Source: Erysipelotrichaceae bacterium (GTDB taxonomy: Bacteria; Bacillota_I; Bacilli_A; RFN20; CAG-826). Taken from it: a stretch of 64,000 nucleotides of DNA. The stretch's first letter is position 1, and every line of letters begins with the position of its first letter. Below, in pieces: positions 35,168 through 45,900 of the stretch. The notes beneath the pieces are model-generated. The model saw nothing but the letters and a program-made list of their open reading frames with translations, did not search any database and was not told the DNA's origin. A program made the position numbers and the translations under genes. The stretch is from positions 36,450 through 100,449 of the forward strand of contig SVAY01000005.1 of assembly GCA_015059185.1 (NCBI GenBank), given 5' to 3'.

Positions 35168-36226
35168 TTATTTAAGGTCGTTAGCGTTTTCATCTATACC
35201 AGTAGATGCTTCTTTTTGTCCCTTGATAAAATCTTTAGCAATTTGTTTTTCTTTATTAGTAGCATTTTCAAATGATACAGGTTTATTTACAGTAACTTGT
35301 GGGAATGGGATATTAATATTATTCTTATCAAATAATAATTTAAATTCTCTATTTAAATCTCTTTCCACTTGGAAACGATCGTTTTCTTCGCATTTAGCAA
35401 AGAATTTTAAGTTAACGGAAGAATCCGCTAAAGCGGAAACGCCTTTATAGAATGGTCCTTCAACAATAGCTGGAATAGCCTCTTTAATCTTATCGATATT
35501 TTGAGCGATGATAGATTCTACCCTTTCAAGTGATTCACCATATTCAATAGACATATCAACAGCGACAACAGATAATTGATCAGTTAAGTTGACCATGGAA
35601 CGGATATCAGAGTTATTGATAACTTTAATATTTCCACCAGCATCTTCGATTTGAGTGTGTCTCATACCGATTTCTTTCACTGTGCCTCTGAATCCATCCA
35701 CAACAATGATATCTCCAACATTAAAGACATCTTCAAAGACGATGAATAAACCCGCAATGATATCAGCGAGTAAAGGTTGAATAGCTAATCCAACGATTAA
35801 TGTGACGATGCCAATACCAGTTAAGATCACGGTTGTATCAACACCGAAGCTAGATAGAACAAAGAATAACCAGACTAATACAGCAGCGTATTTAATGACG
35901 GAAATAAGAATGGTTAATAATCCTCTTGTCTTCTTAAATAATGGAAGGCATAAGTTTAACACTAATCTTACAATGAAACTAATACCAAAAATGAAGAAAG
36001 AATAACTAAGAATTCTAACGAATACATTAATATCTCCCGCATTTGAGAAAATGTTAAAGCTACGATAGAAAGCATTACCTTCTCCAAAGATTGATTTTCC
36101 AAAAATTAATAAAACGAAATAGGCAATTGTTGCTAATAAGAACAAACAACTAACTACGAGTTCTAAGATTGAAAAATTCTTTTTCTTCATGAATGATTTG
36201 AATTTGTCTTTAAATCCTAATTGCAT
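35168..36226 (-). CDS. MscS-type small-conductance mechanosensitive channel
   Basis: 352 residues with three to four membrane segments (about 20-45, 65-90, 103-125, 130-160) and the MscS pore and beta domain: ILTGIGIVTLIVGLAIQPLLADIIAGLFIVFED shows the Ala/Gly-rich TM3, followed by VGDIIVVDGFRGTVKEIGMR. It releases solutes during osmotic downshock. The ATG has AAGGAG seven bases upstream. The C-terminal ENANDLK tail is dispensable-looking. It is first in an operon with the Ig-like surface protein. Confidence 0.94.
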   Translation of the reverse strand: MQLGFKDKFKSFMKKKNFSILELVVSCLFLLATIAYFVLLIFGKSIFGEGNAFYRSFNIFSNAGDINVFVRILSYSFFIFGISFIVRLVLNLCLPLFKKTRGLLTILISVIKYAAVLVWLFFVLSSFGVDTTVILTGIGIVTLIVGLAIQPLLADIIAGLFIVFEDVFNVGDIIVVDGFRGTVKEIGMRHTQIEDAGGNIKVINNSDIRSMVNLTDQLSVVAVDMSIEYGESLERVESIIAQNIDKIKEAIPAIVEGPFYKGVSALADSSVNLKFFAKCEENDRFQVERDLNREFKLLFDKNNINIPFPQVTVNKPVSFENATNKEKQIAKDFIKGQKEASTGIDENANDLK

Positions 36227-36287
36227 AAGTATCTCCTTAAAAACTTATTAAATATATTATCACATTATAAATAAATTTATAGTGTGT

Positions 36288-39200
36288 TTATTTAACCCTT
36301 TTCACTGTTCCTCCCGTTAGAAGGATCATCTTCACCGCTTGGAGGGAATAGTCTTGTAATTCGAAATTGAGTTTCTTATTTAAACTTCCTCTCGCTAAGA
36401 CTTTGACGTGTCCAATATTCTTAGAGATGATTTTCTTTTCCCATAATGATTCAATATTCACCACTTCATTATTTATAAATGATTTAGCAATAACATCAAT
36501 ATTAACGATGCCTTTTTTACCAACATGCTTTTTAGATCCACTATCTTCCTTGATTTGAGAAGTGGCTTCTTCATCGCTCATTTTGACATCAACCTCTTCA
36601 GCTTTAATCACGACTGGGGCTACTGGCTTATTAACTTGAACCTTAAGTTCTTTGATTAAACCACGAGCAATTAATGGAGCGTTAGGTTCATAAGGAAGAT
36701 CACTATAAACTTCATGTTGTTCTTCACCCTTAACTAGACCAAGGTTAGACATAACTGTATCAATTAAGTCTTTTGCGTAACCAAGTCTACGATCGTTCTT
36801 GATTCTATATAAGCAAGGTACTTCCTCGAACTTCTTAGATTCCACTGCTTCTACCTTATATTTAGTGTCTAAGTAGTCGTTAGCATCTAAAGCGTAATAA
36901 ACACATAATGTTTTACCTCTTATAGAGAACTTGATAACTTGATTCCTACCAGAGTTAATGGAGTCATAATGCCAACTTACTCTAGAAGTAGTCTTCTTAT
37001 AACTTAATACATAATTCTTAAGTTCTTCGTAATACTTCTTGGTTTCAGCGGAAGATTGAATAAGTTTAGCAGTGAAGGACTTAATATATCTGATGTTAAA
37101 GATATTACCTTTTTCATCAGTGATAGTAATAACTTCTTCTTCCTCTTCACTCATTTGTTCAACTGGTTTATCTTCTACTGGTTTATTAACTTGAACTTTA
37201 TTTTCTTTAATTAAGCCCTTCGCTAATAAGGCTTTAGTAGATTCATAAGGAATACGGAAGTCTTCATTACTCTCTTTACCCTTTATAGTAGGAACATTAG
37301 CCATAACTGTATCTATAAGATCTTTTGCGTAGTCTCTACGTCGATCATTCTTAATACGATATAAGCAAGGGACTTCCTCAAACTTCTTAGAGTCTACTGC
37401 CTCAACTTTATATTTTGTGTCTAGATAATCATTCGCATTAAGAGCGTAGTAGACACATAATGTCTTGCCTCTTATAGAGAACTTAATAACTTGGTTTCTT
37501 CCGACGTTGATGGAATCAAAGTGCCAAGAGACTCTAGAATGAGCTCCTTTATAAGTAAGGACATAATTTTTAAGTTCATTATAATAAGCTTTAGTCTCAT
37601 CACTTGCTTGAGATAACTTTGCTAAGAAAGATTTGATATAACGGATTTCAAAATAATTACCTTTATTATCTCTAGTAGTAACAATTTCATCACCTTCATC
37701 ATTAACTTTCTTAGAGACTACTTGTTCAACTGGCTTATTAACTTGAACCTTAAGTTCTTTAATAAGTCCGCGAGAGATAAGAGGTTTATTAGGTTCATAA
37801 GGAAGATCACTATAAACTTCATGTTGCTCTTCTCCCTTAACTAATCCTAAGTTATTCATGACTGTATCAATTAAGTCTTTCGCATAACCAAGCCTACGAT
37901 CATTCTTGATTCTATATAGACATGGGACTTCCTCGAACTTCTTAGATTCCACTGCTTCAACTTTATATTTAGTATCGTTATAATCTTCTACATTAAGAGG
38001 ATAATAGAGGCATAAAGTCTTTCCTCTTATAGCAAATTTTAATACTTGGTTACGACCAGAATTAACTGAGTCATAATGCCAACTTATTCTAGAGGTTGTT
38101 TTCTTATATGAAAGCACATAATTCTTAAGCTCTTCATAATACTTCTTAGTCTCATCTGGAGATTGAATAAGTTTAGCAGTGAAGGACTTAATATAACGGA
38201 TGTTGAAGATATTACCCTTTTCGTCAGTAATAGTAACAACTTCTTCTTCCTCTTCGTTAACTGGTTCAGGTTCTTTCTCAAATTGAGGTTTAACTTCTTC
38301 TGGCTTAGTAGTATCTACTTGTTTAGCTTCTTCTACCACTTTTTCATTTTTATGTGTCTTTTTATAGATAAGAATTACTAAATCAGTTACCCAAACTATC
38401 ACGGTTAACGCAATGATGACATAAAGGAGAATGTATCCAGCATCTAAATAATGACTTGCGTAGATAATAAATGGGGTTAAGCCAGTGAATGAAGCTAATC
38501 TAACAGCACCTTTATTACCATTATTAGAACCATTATCATTGTCGTCATTATTCTTTTTCTTATGAACAAGGAAGAAGAAATAAATGATACCCGCTAAAAG
38601 CAATATACCAAAGATGATATATAGAACTAGAAGTGTTGTATTACCTTTATTAGATAAAGCGTCATATGCACTTTCTTTTTCTTCTAAGGCTCTAAGCACT
38701 TCAGGCGCGATTAATTCTTTTTGATCATCAGATAAAGAATCATAATATGCTCTCGCTTTTTGAATCTTCTCTTGAGAGGCGGAGTCATAACCAACTTCTC
38801 CAATTTCATCGATTAAAACTAAAGCTTCATAAACTTTTTCATCATCTTCAAGCACTTTTAATGAATTATCATAATCTTTAACAAATTCTTTAAGTTCATC
38901 AGGAAGAGCATCATATGCATCTCTAGCTTCATCTAACTTTTCTTTAGTAGTGTCACCACTATCGACTTTACCGATATCTTTAATCGCTTTGATAGCCTTA
39001 TCAAGTTGATCATATATTTCACGATCATCCACTAAGACATCGTGATTAACATAGTCAACAATATCTTTTTGATCTTTAGTCAATTCTTCATATGACTTTT
39101 CGGCTTTTTCGATGTCCTTTTTAGAGTCATCGATACCTCCGTCATAAGTTACTTCACCAATTTCTTCAATTTCAATAATCACTTCCTTAGCGGCAGCATT

Positions 39201-42200
39201 ATCATCTAAGAATTGTTCAAAATCTATTGTAGTGTTTAATATAGTAACTTCTTCAGTAGTTAGTTTATCGTATTCTGTTTTTGCTAAATCTATAGCGTCA
39301 TAATATTCTTTAGTTGGGTTAGGCTCTGGAATGGCTTTAATTAAGTCTCCAACTTTATCAACGTTTATATAAGTAGTGACATCATGATCTAAGATATCTT
39401 TATTAACTCCGTTGACGATACCTTTTCTCACTTCTGATAAAGCGTCATAAGCAGTTTTAGCTGCTAAGATATCATCTAAAGAATCGTTACTACCACCGTC
39501 GTAAGTTAGAGTGCCAATATCATTAATTAAATTAATAACGTTGGCTGTAGCTTCATCATAATCCCACTTAGCATATAGAGTTATATCGCTAGAAACAACA
39601 TCGTTATCAAAATCCCAAACATTTTCACATTCAGCTTCCTTGTACCAGCCTTTAAAATCATAGCCTTCTTGGCTTAAAGAAGTTGGTTCATTATAAATAA
39701 TAGAACCATTTGCCACTGTATCAGAAACAGGCGCAATTCCGTGTTCAGTAGTATAAGTAACAGTAACCTTATCACCAATGAATAATTGTCCCGCTTTGGT
39801 ATGGCCAGCTGGATAAACTCCTACAACATAGTTAGGATCATCAGAAACAACATTATTTGCATTATTGAATGAAACATCAGTAGAGGCTGTTATGTCGTGA
39901 ACGTTAGGCATATCAATAGTTACTCCAATTGGATCTTTCCCGGTATATTCGCCAATGAATTCCAATTTCGATTCTTGCTCAAGGCATAATAAAATATTCA
40001 TTGGATCATTACTATTTCCATCTTCGCCAATAGCAATGTTATCCTTGATTACTGGATTGCCTTCAATAGCGATATTACATTGTGAAGCAATCGCTCCTTG
40101 TCTAGCAACGTTGTTAGTTATTGTTCCACCTCTAATTGTGCAGTCTACTGTTCCGTATTGTAATATCGCACCACCTCTGCCTATATTTTTGTCGTTTTTA
40201 CCAAGATTGTGACTGATATTTCCACCATTAATGACTAATGTGCCATAACGAGGATTAATTGCACCTTGTCTATTGATGTTATAAATCATGTTTCCGCCGT
40301 TCATCTCGAACACACCGTCTGAACAAACGCCACTTGCAGAGTTATCACAATAATTGCCAATGATGGTTCCACCATTCATCGTTAATTTAGCACCGCCTTC
40401 TTCGAGCCTAAATACTCCTTTGGCAACTGGGCTATCAGCCGTAATATGAAGTCCTGTAATATAACCACCACTAAATGTGCCTCTAGAATCTTCGCTAGCT
40501 GCATCATAAGCGGCTTTATTACAAACAGTAGCTAAACCAGCATCATAATCTTTATACCTTTCATATGTAAAATAATGTGTGGTGTCACCACTATCATTTA
40601 AAGTTAAATTACCACCATTATAGATGATGAATAATGAATCGTTAGAAGTTGTTATAATACCATATCCGTTTAAATCAAGAGTCTTGGTATCGTTAATAGT
40701 AACTTGACTATTAAAATTAACATCATGTAAGAGTGTTAATGTAGTTCCATTAGTCCATGCAGCAAGAGCGTCATTAAAGTTATTATATTCGGTGACTGTT
40801 GTACCACTAGTAACAGTAGCAACAATGTCAGATAATTTTAATTGTCCATCACTAGCTTTAATAATAGATAAACTAGCTTTATCAGCGTGGAATTTCGAAG
40901 CATCGTTAAATGAAATATCTTCACTATTGGTAACTACCTTATTATCAGAACCAGCAGTAATACCAATATAAGCGTCTTCACCTAACTCACCACTAACCTT
41001 AACATAGCCATCTGCGTCAACATTAAGATTATTAAGAGTGGTTCCTAGATAGTTATTATTAATAATTGTATTACCTTGAATTGATACATGATTTGTATCC
41101 CAACCAGAGTAAATACCACCAGTATACACAGTACCGATATTATATTGGATATTACTATCACTGATTGTGACGGTTGATCCATTATTATGGATACCACCTG
41201 AACCATTAGTTGCTTTATTATAGATAACAGTAATATTTGATAAAGAGACTGAATTTGAATATAAAGATATCGCTCCACCATAAGTGCCAATATTTCCAAT
41301 GAAAGTTCCACCTGTTATATTGACTTTTGAGTATCTATTGAATACGCGTATCGCTCCACCCTCATTACTAGAGTTACCACCAGTAAGATATCCGCCTGTT
41401 ATATATGCAGTTCCTGTACCATTAGTAACATCAGTGGTACCAGTGCCATCACTCACAGCAGTTCCTCGATAATTAGAAAGAGTAATCGCGTGAGGACGGG
41501 TAGGATTACTATCAATAATAGTTAAATCACGATTGGTATCACTATCAAGATCTGCGATATCAAAAATATTAGTATCTCCGGTTTGACGAATACCATAACC
41601 ATTAAGATCAAGTGTTCTTTTAAAGGTAATAGGTATGCTTTCAGAAATAGTCGCATCTTTTAATAAAGTTAAAGTAGAACCTTCTACCCAATTAGTTAAG
41701 GCTGATGCAAAACTATCATAATAAGATATATCAGAACCAACTGTAACAGTTGCAACGGCAACTCCTAACGTCAACTGACCATCGCCATTTTTAATAATGC
41801 TATAATTAGAGTCATCACTAAAGAATTTGCTTGCGTCATTATATGAAGTATTCGCACTGTTGGTAAAAACGGCTTTACTGCCAGTTTTATCACCTTGCAA
41901 AGTAATACCAATATATGCGTTATCCCCTAATCCTAATTCAGAATCTATTTCAATCTTAGCATCATTAGAATTATTTATACGTAAATTTGCACGTGCTCCC
42001 GTAGTTACCTGAGTGGAATTGTTTTTTATAATAGTATCACCAGCAATAGTTAAAGAAGGATTACCGTTTTCGTTATGTTCAATACCAACGCCATACTGTA
42101 AGTTGTCGTGAATGTATACTCCATTCAGCTTGGCATATGGTGAGCTGGTCCCATCAAATAAATATACTCCGGCACTATTACCATAAATCTCACCGCCATT

Positions 42201-42824
42201 TATATATGCCTTCGCAGAAATACCCTCAACATAAATAACGCCACGGTATCCCCACTCATTATTTGTTACATTATTATAGACATTACAATTATTTAAAGTA
42301 GCAGTGGTTCCTGTTGATACGAATATTGCACCTGCAAAATTGCATACGTTATCTCTGATGTTACAGTCATTAACAGTTGCCTCGCCACCATTATAAATAG
42401 CAATCGCACCACCTCTAGTGAAGTTGCCGTCTTTGTAACCTGTATCATTACATAATGTACCCATATTTCCGGATACATCGTTTTTACCATTAATTGTCAA
42501 TGTTCCACCATTAACATAGGCAATATTTTGACTAGAATTAGGTTTGGCACTTAAGGAATAACCGTTAAGATTAATAACAATATTTCTGCCACTAGCGACT
42601 GTTATGTAATTAGTTAAGGTCATATTCTCATCTAAGTAATATGTACCAGATGCTAATGAACCTCCACTAGCAGGCAATTTATCTCCTTCATACGACGCTA
42701 AGGCTATATTAATACTCTCTTCTTTACTAGCAAATTGATTGCTTAAGCTAGCTCCAGATATAAAGGACAGACCTAACAATCCGCCAATTCCTAACGCAAG
42801 ATACTTGATAACTGATTTCTTCAT
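36288..42824 (-). CDS. Giant transmembrane protein: beta-helix ectodomain, three intracellular repeats, uL15-like C-terminus
   Basis: 2178 residues from ATG 42824, chosen because AAGGAGGAGG lies just before it. In order: signal peptide (about 1-25); right-handed beta-helix region with GGxxxGNxGxxGGAI-type coils (about 55-975); an InlB/Listeria-Bacteroides repeat ending FKGWYKEAEC (about 1020-1085); four to five FIVAR-like helical repeats with YDGGSNDS/YDALS motifs (about 1090-1380); two membrane segments (about 1395-1418 and 1451-1483); three near-identical repeats of about 180 residues (from about 1525, 1701 and 1891), each with YIKSFTAKLIQS, NYVLSYK, FSIRGKTLC and CLYRIKNDRR; and a C-terminal uL15-like domain (about 2101-2178, VKVLARGSLNKKLNFELQDY then GGTVKRVK). 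The architecture links the outer surface to a ribosomal-protein-like fold inside the cell. Function unknown. Confidence 0.85.
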   Translation of the reverse strand: MKKSVIKYLALGIGGLLGLSFISGASLSNQFASKEESINIALASYEGDKLPASGGSLASGTYYLDENMTLTNYITVASGRNIVINLNGYSLSAKPNSSQNIAYVNGGTLTINGKNDVSGNMGTLCNDTGYKDGNFTRGGAIAIYNGGEATVNDCNIRDNVCNFAGAIFVSTGTTATLNNCNVYNNVTNNEWGYRGVIYVEGISAKAYINGGEIYGNSAGVYLFDGTSSPYAKLNGVYIHDNLQYGVGIEHNENGNPSLTIAGDTIIKNNSTQVTTGARANLRINNSNDAKIEIDSELGLGDNAYIGITLQGDKTGSKAVFTNSANTSYNDASKFFSDDSNYSIIKNGDGQLTLGVAVATVTVGSDISYYDSFASALTNWVEGSTLTLLKDATISESIPITFKRTLDLNGYGIRQTGDTNIFDIADLDSDTNRDLTIIDSNPTRPHAITLSNYRGTAVSDGTGTTDVTNGTGTAYITGGYLTGGNSSNEGGAIRVFNRYSKVNITGGTFIGNIGTYGGAISLYSNSVSLSNITVIYNKATNGSGGIHNNGSTVTISDSNIQYNIGTVYTGGIYSGWDTNHVSIQGNTIINNNYLGTTLNNLNVDADGYVKVSGELGEDAYIGITAGSDNKVVTNSEDISFNDASKFHADKASLSIIKASDGQLKLSDIVATVTSGTTVTEYNNFNDALAAWTNGTTLTLLHDVNFNSQVTINDTKTLDLNGYGIITTSNDSLFIIYNGGNLTLNDSGDTTHYFTYERYKDYDAGLATVCNKAAYDAASEDSRGTFSGGYITGLHITADSPVAKGVFRLEEGGAKLTMNGGTIIGNYCDNSASGVCSDGVFEMNGGNMIYNINRQGAINPRYGTLVINGGNISHNLGKNDKNIGRGGAILQYGTVDCTIRGGTITNNVARQGAIASQCNIAIEGNPVIKDNIAIGEDGNSNDPMNILLCLEQESKLEFIGEYTGKDPIGVTIDMPNVHDITASTDVSFNNANNVVSDDPNYVVGVYPAGHTKAGQLFIGDKVTVTYTTEHGIAPVSDTVANGSIIYNEPTSLSQEGYDFKGWYKEAECENVWDFDNDVVSSDITLYAKWDYDEATANVINLINDIGTLTYDGGSNDSLDDILAAKTAYDALSEVRKGIVNGVNKDILDHDVTTYINVDKVGDLIKAIPEPNPTKEYYDAIDLAKTEYDKLTTEEVTILNTTIDFEQFLDDNAAAKEVIIEIEEIGEVTYDGGIDDSKKDIEKAEKSYEELTKDQKDIVDYVNHDVLVDDREIYDQLDKAIKAIKDIGKVDSGDTTKEKLDEARDAYDALPDELKEFVKDYDNSLKVLEDDEKVYEALVLIDEIGEVGYDSASQEKIQKARAYYDSLSDDQKELIAPEVLRALEEKESAYDALSNKGNTTLLVLYIIFGILLLAGIIYFFFLVHKKKNNDDNDNGSNNGNKGAVRLASFTGLTPFIIYASHYLDAGYILLYVIIALTVIVWVTDLVILIYKKTHKNEKVVEEAKQVDTTKPEEVKPQFEKEPEPVNEEEEEVVTITDEKGNIFNIRYIKSFTAKLIQSPDETKKYYEELKNYVLSYKKTTSRISWHYDSVNSGRNQVLKFAIRGKTLCLYYPLNVEDYNDTKYKVEAVESKKFEEVPCLYRIKNDRRLGYAKDLIDTVMNNLGLVKGEEQHEVYSDLPYEPNKPLISRGLIKELKVQVNKPVEQVVSKKVNDEGDEIVTTRDNKGNYFEIRYIKSFLAKLSQASDETKAYYNELKNYVLTYKGAHSRVSWHFDSINVGRNQVIKFSIRGKTLCVYYALNANDYLDTKYKVEAVDSKKFEEVPCLYRIKNDRRRDYAKDLIDTVMANVPTIKGKESNEDFRIPYESTKALLAKGLIKENKVQVNKPVEDKPVEQMSEEEEEVITITDEKGNIFNIRYIKSFTAKLIQSSAETKKYYEELKNYVLSYKKTTSRVSWHYDSINSGRNQVIKFSIRGKTLCVYYALDANDYLDTKYKVEAVESKKFEEVPCLYRIKNDRRLGYAKDLIDTVMSNLGLVKGEEQHEVYSDLPYEPNAPLIARGLIKELKVQVNKPVAPVVIKAEEVDVKMSDEEATSQIKEDSGSKKHVGKKGIVNIDVIAKSFINNEVVNIESLWEKKIISKNIGHVKVLARGSLNKKLNFELQDYSLQAVKMILLTGGTVKRVK

Positions 42825-42942
42825 AAGTGCCTCCTCCTTATTAGCAACCAACCATTATATTGTTTTTATAAAATACGTGAAAATTATATAAACACATTTA
42901 TAACTTTTCAATAATTATAATAATAATTATATAAAAAACTGA

Positions 42943-42977
42943 TAAATAGAAAAGGACTATTATCAAAAATAGTCCTT
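42943..42977 (-). terminator. Terminator of the InlB-repeat protein gene
   Basis: A perfect ten-base stem, AAGGACTATT/AATAGTCCTT, with a six-base loop; on the minus strand it runs into TTTTCTATTT. Confidence 0.85.
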
Positions 42978-42995
42978 ATATAAGCAATTATATGA

Positions 42996-45900
42996 TTACT
43001 TATTTAATGCGTTAAGTGCATCACTCTTCTTCTCATAGACATCCGCTTCTTTAAACTTCATTCTCTTAAGCCAACCATTGAGGATGATTACTTCATCATT
43101 CTTAGTTCTTATATAGATGGCTTTTCTAATTTTGTTCTTATTCTTATCAATATAATAGACTGGGAAGAAGATGAATACGATTAATAAGCCTAAGAGGGCA
43201 AGTAAGAGGATACTTCCAACAATGATTAAGATTAATCCCCATAGAGGTAAGCCATTATTATAGATGAAACCGTTATCAGCATCAGTAGCAGAGACAAAGG
43301 CAAAATCGCTCAATCTATCAATTTCAAGTATTAAAGTTTTGCCATCTTTACTGATTGCATAATCATCAACAACGGTGATATCTTCTGCATTATGGATATG
43401 AAGGAGTTTAAATTCTTTGCCAATTAATTCTTCAGGAATGGCCATAGAGACTGTAATCTTGGTTCCTGGCTTAATATCACTTGGTTGAATCTCTTCTTCT
43501 ACTCCATTAGTTGTTCTAATTAACTTAACTCCGTAGATAGCAGAGATATCTTCGTTAGAATTAACAAAGCCTTTAGTTGCTAAGGAAGCATATTCATTTC
43601 TCTTTTGATCTACAGTGACTTCAGTCTTAACTTCGACTTTAACAGAGATATCAACATTATATGCTGTTTCTCCATCGTTAATGGTTACTGAAACATCACC
43701 AGCAGTTGGATCAGCAATGATCCACTTGACATTGACCTTAACATCAACGTTTTCAACCACGTTATAATTGGTGGTGTCGCTTGGGGTATATTTAGCTTTA
43801 AATGTATTCTCTCCCCAAGTAGATGTCTTTTGAGTTCCATCCATCCAGGAGAATCCTTCTGGTAAAGCAACTTTATTTAATTCAGTATCATACGGAGATT
43901 CAATATCACTTGGGACAACATATCCAGTTGGATTAGCTTTATTGATGACGAACACTAATTTAGCAGTGGTGTCTCCATAAGTTAATCTTGCTTCATATGT
44001 TCCAGCATTGATACACGCTTCAACTTCCTTATCACCTTGATAATATTTGATAGTTGGATTAACGAATGCTTCTTGATTATACCCGGTAGCAAAGTTCACT
44101 ACTTTCGCGTTACCGTCATAGACTAAATTATCACCAATTTCCATTGTGATAGTTAATCCAGTAGTAATTGGGCATTCTGGATTATGGCATGAGGCAGTGA
44201 TAGATGCACCAGAAGCAACATAAGTAAAGTCATGAACATGAACGATATTAACAGGTACATCAATGTTATAGATAGGATTATAACTTGTATCACTAACTAT
44301 ATAATTGGCCTTAAATATCTTTCCTTCTCCAACTGAACCAGTATTTTCATTTGGGTTAACCCATGACCAACCATCTGGTAATTCAATAGTTGATAATGTA
44401 GAGTCGTTAGAACCCACTAAGCCAGTAGGTACAATATAACTAGGATCAGCTTTAGAAATAGTAACTTCTACTTTCCAAGTATTACTACGATAGTCAGCAT
44501 AATGCTCTGTATCATTAGACTTTAATCTAAAGAAGACTGTATATGTACCAGCGTCTTTTGCTTCAGGTATCGTAGCACTCCAATGATGTTCATCAAGGCT
44601 ATACTCTAAAGTGGCGAGTGTTCCGTATTTATCTACGATTTCTGAATCATCGACAGTCACAAGCGCTTGATTATGTTCGTTATATGATAAGACTTTGGGA
44701 GTTAAAACATTTTCAGGATGATCAAGAGGGAATATACCTTTATAAAGCACGATATTATCGATGGTAAAGATATCTGTATCATTATGATTAGCGTCACCTT
44801 TAACATAATATTCCACACTATAGGTGCCAGGTTCAACAACAGCAGGCACTACTTCTGACCAAGTTGATTCTGTACTTAAGCGATAATATAAAGTTCCTCC
44901 GGTAGCACTTCCAGGATGAATAATTGCTTGCGCAGTAGTGTTATATTCTAATCCACCGATTGCGGTCGGTGCTTCATTAATAATTGGAGTATCTTTGTTG
45001 ATAACAATATTAAATTGTCCAGTTAAAGTAGTATATCCAGTTTTACTAGCTTGATAATAAACGGTATGTTCACCTAATTCAGTAAATGTTGGTTTATCAG
45101 TTAAAGTATATGTTGCTCCTCCATCATCACTAAACATAAGACTATCTAATTCATTCTCATTAATAGTATGAATAGTACTACCATCTACATATTGGAATGT
45201 AATGGTTTCATAAGAATGTGCTGCACCATCGTATGGATGCACATTTCCAGTAACTGAATTAAATTCAATATTAAATTGATAATGAGCCTGTAATGAATAA
45301 TTGGTGGTTTTATCCCAGATATGAGCGCTTGTTCCATCTGCATTATAATATTGAACAACACCATCCCAGTCCCAATACCCTATGAATGTACAGTGTTCCT
45401 TAGTAGGTGGAGTAATAGGTGGCATTTCTTGGAGATATGTAACATACTTACCAGCTGTGCCTCCGGTGCCTCCATTACGAGCAAAGATAATTTGATATTC
45501 AGCTGGTGTCCAGTTAGCAGTATAGTTTCTATTGCCAATACTACCTTGAGTGATAGTAACAGTTTTATTATCGTCACCAGTTAAGTCAGTACCACTCCAA
45601 CCTTTGAATGTGTAGCCATCTCTAGTTGGGTTAGTTAAGGTAAATGTTGCTGTATCAACGGTATAACCGGTTGGGTTAGATGGTGAAACAGAACCACCAT
45701 CTAGATTATAGCTGATAGTATAATCAATTGCTGTCCAGTTAGCAGTATAGCTTCTATCACCAATACTACCTTGAGAAATTGTAACCGTTGTAGTTAATTC
45801 AGTTAATCCAGTTCCTGTCCAACCAGTAAATATATAACCAGTTTTGGTTGGGTTATTTAAGGTAAATGTCGCAGTTTCTACATCAAATGTAGAAGGATTA

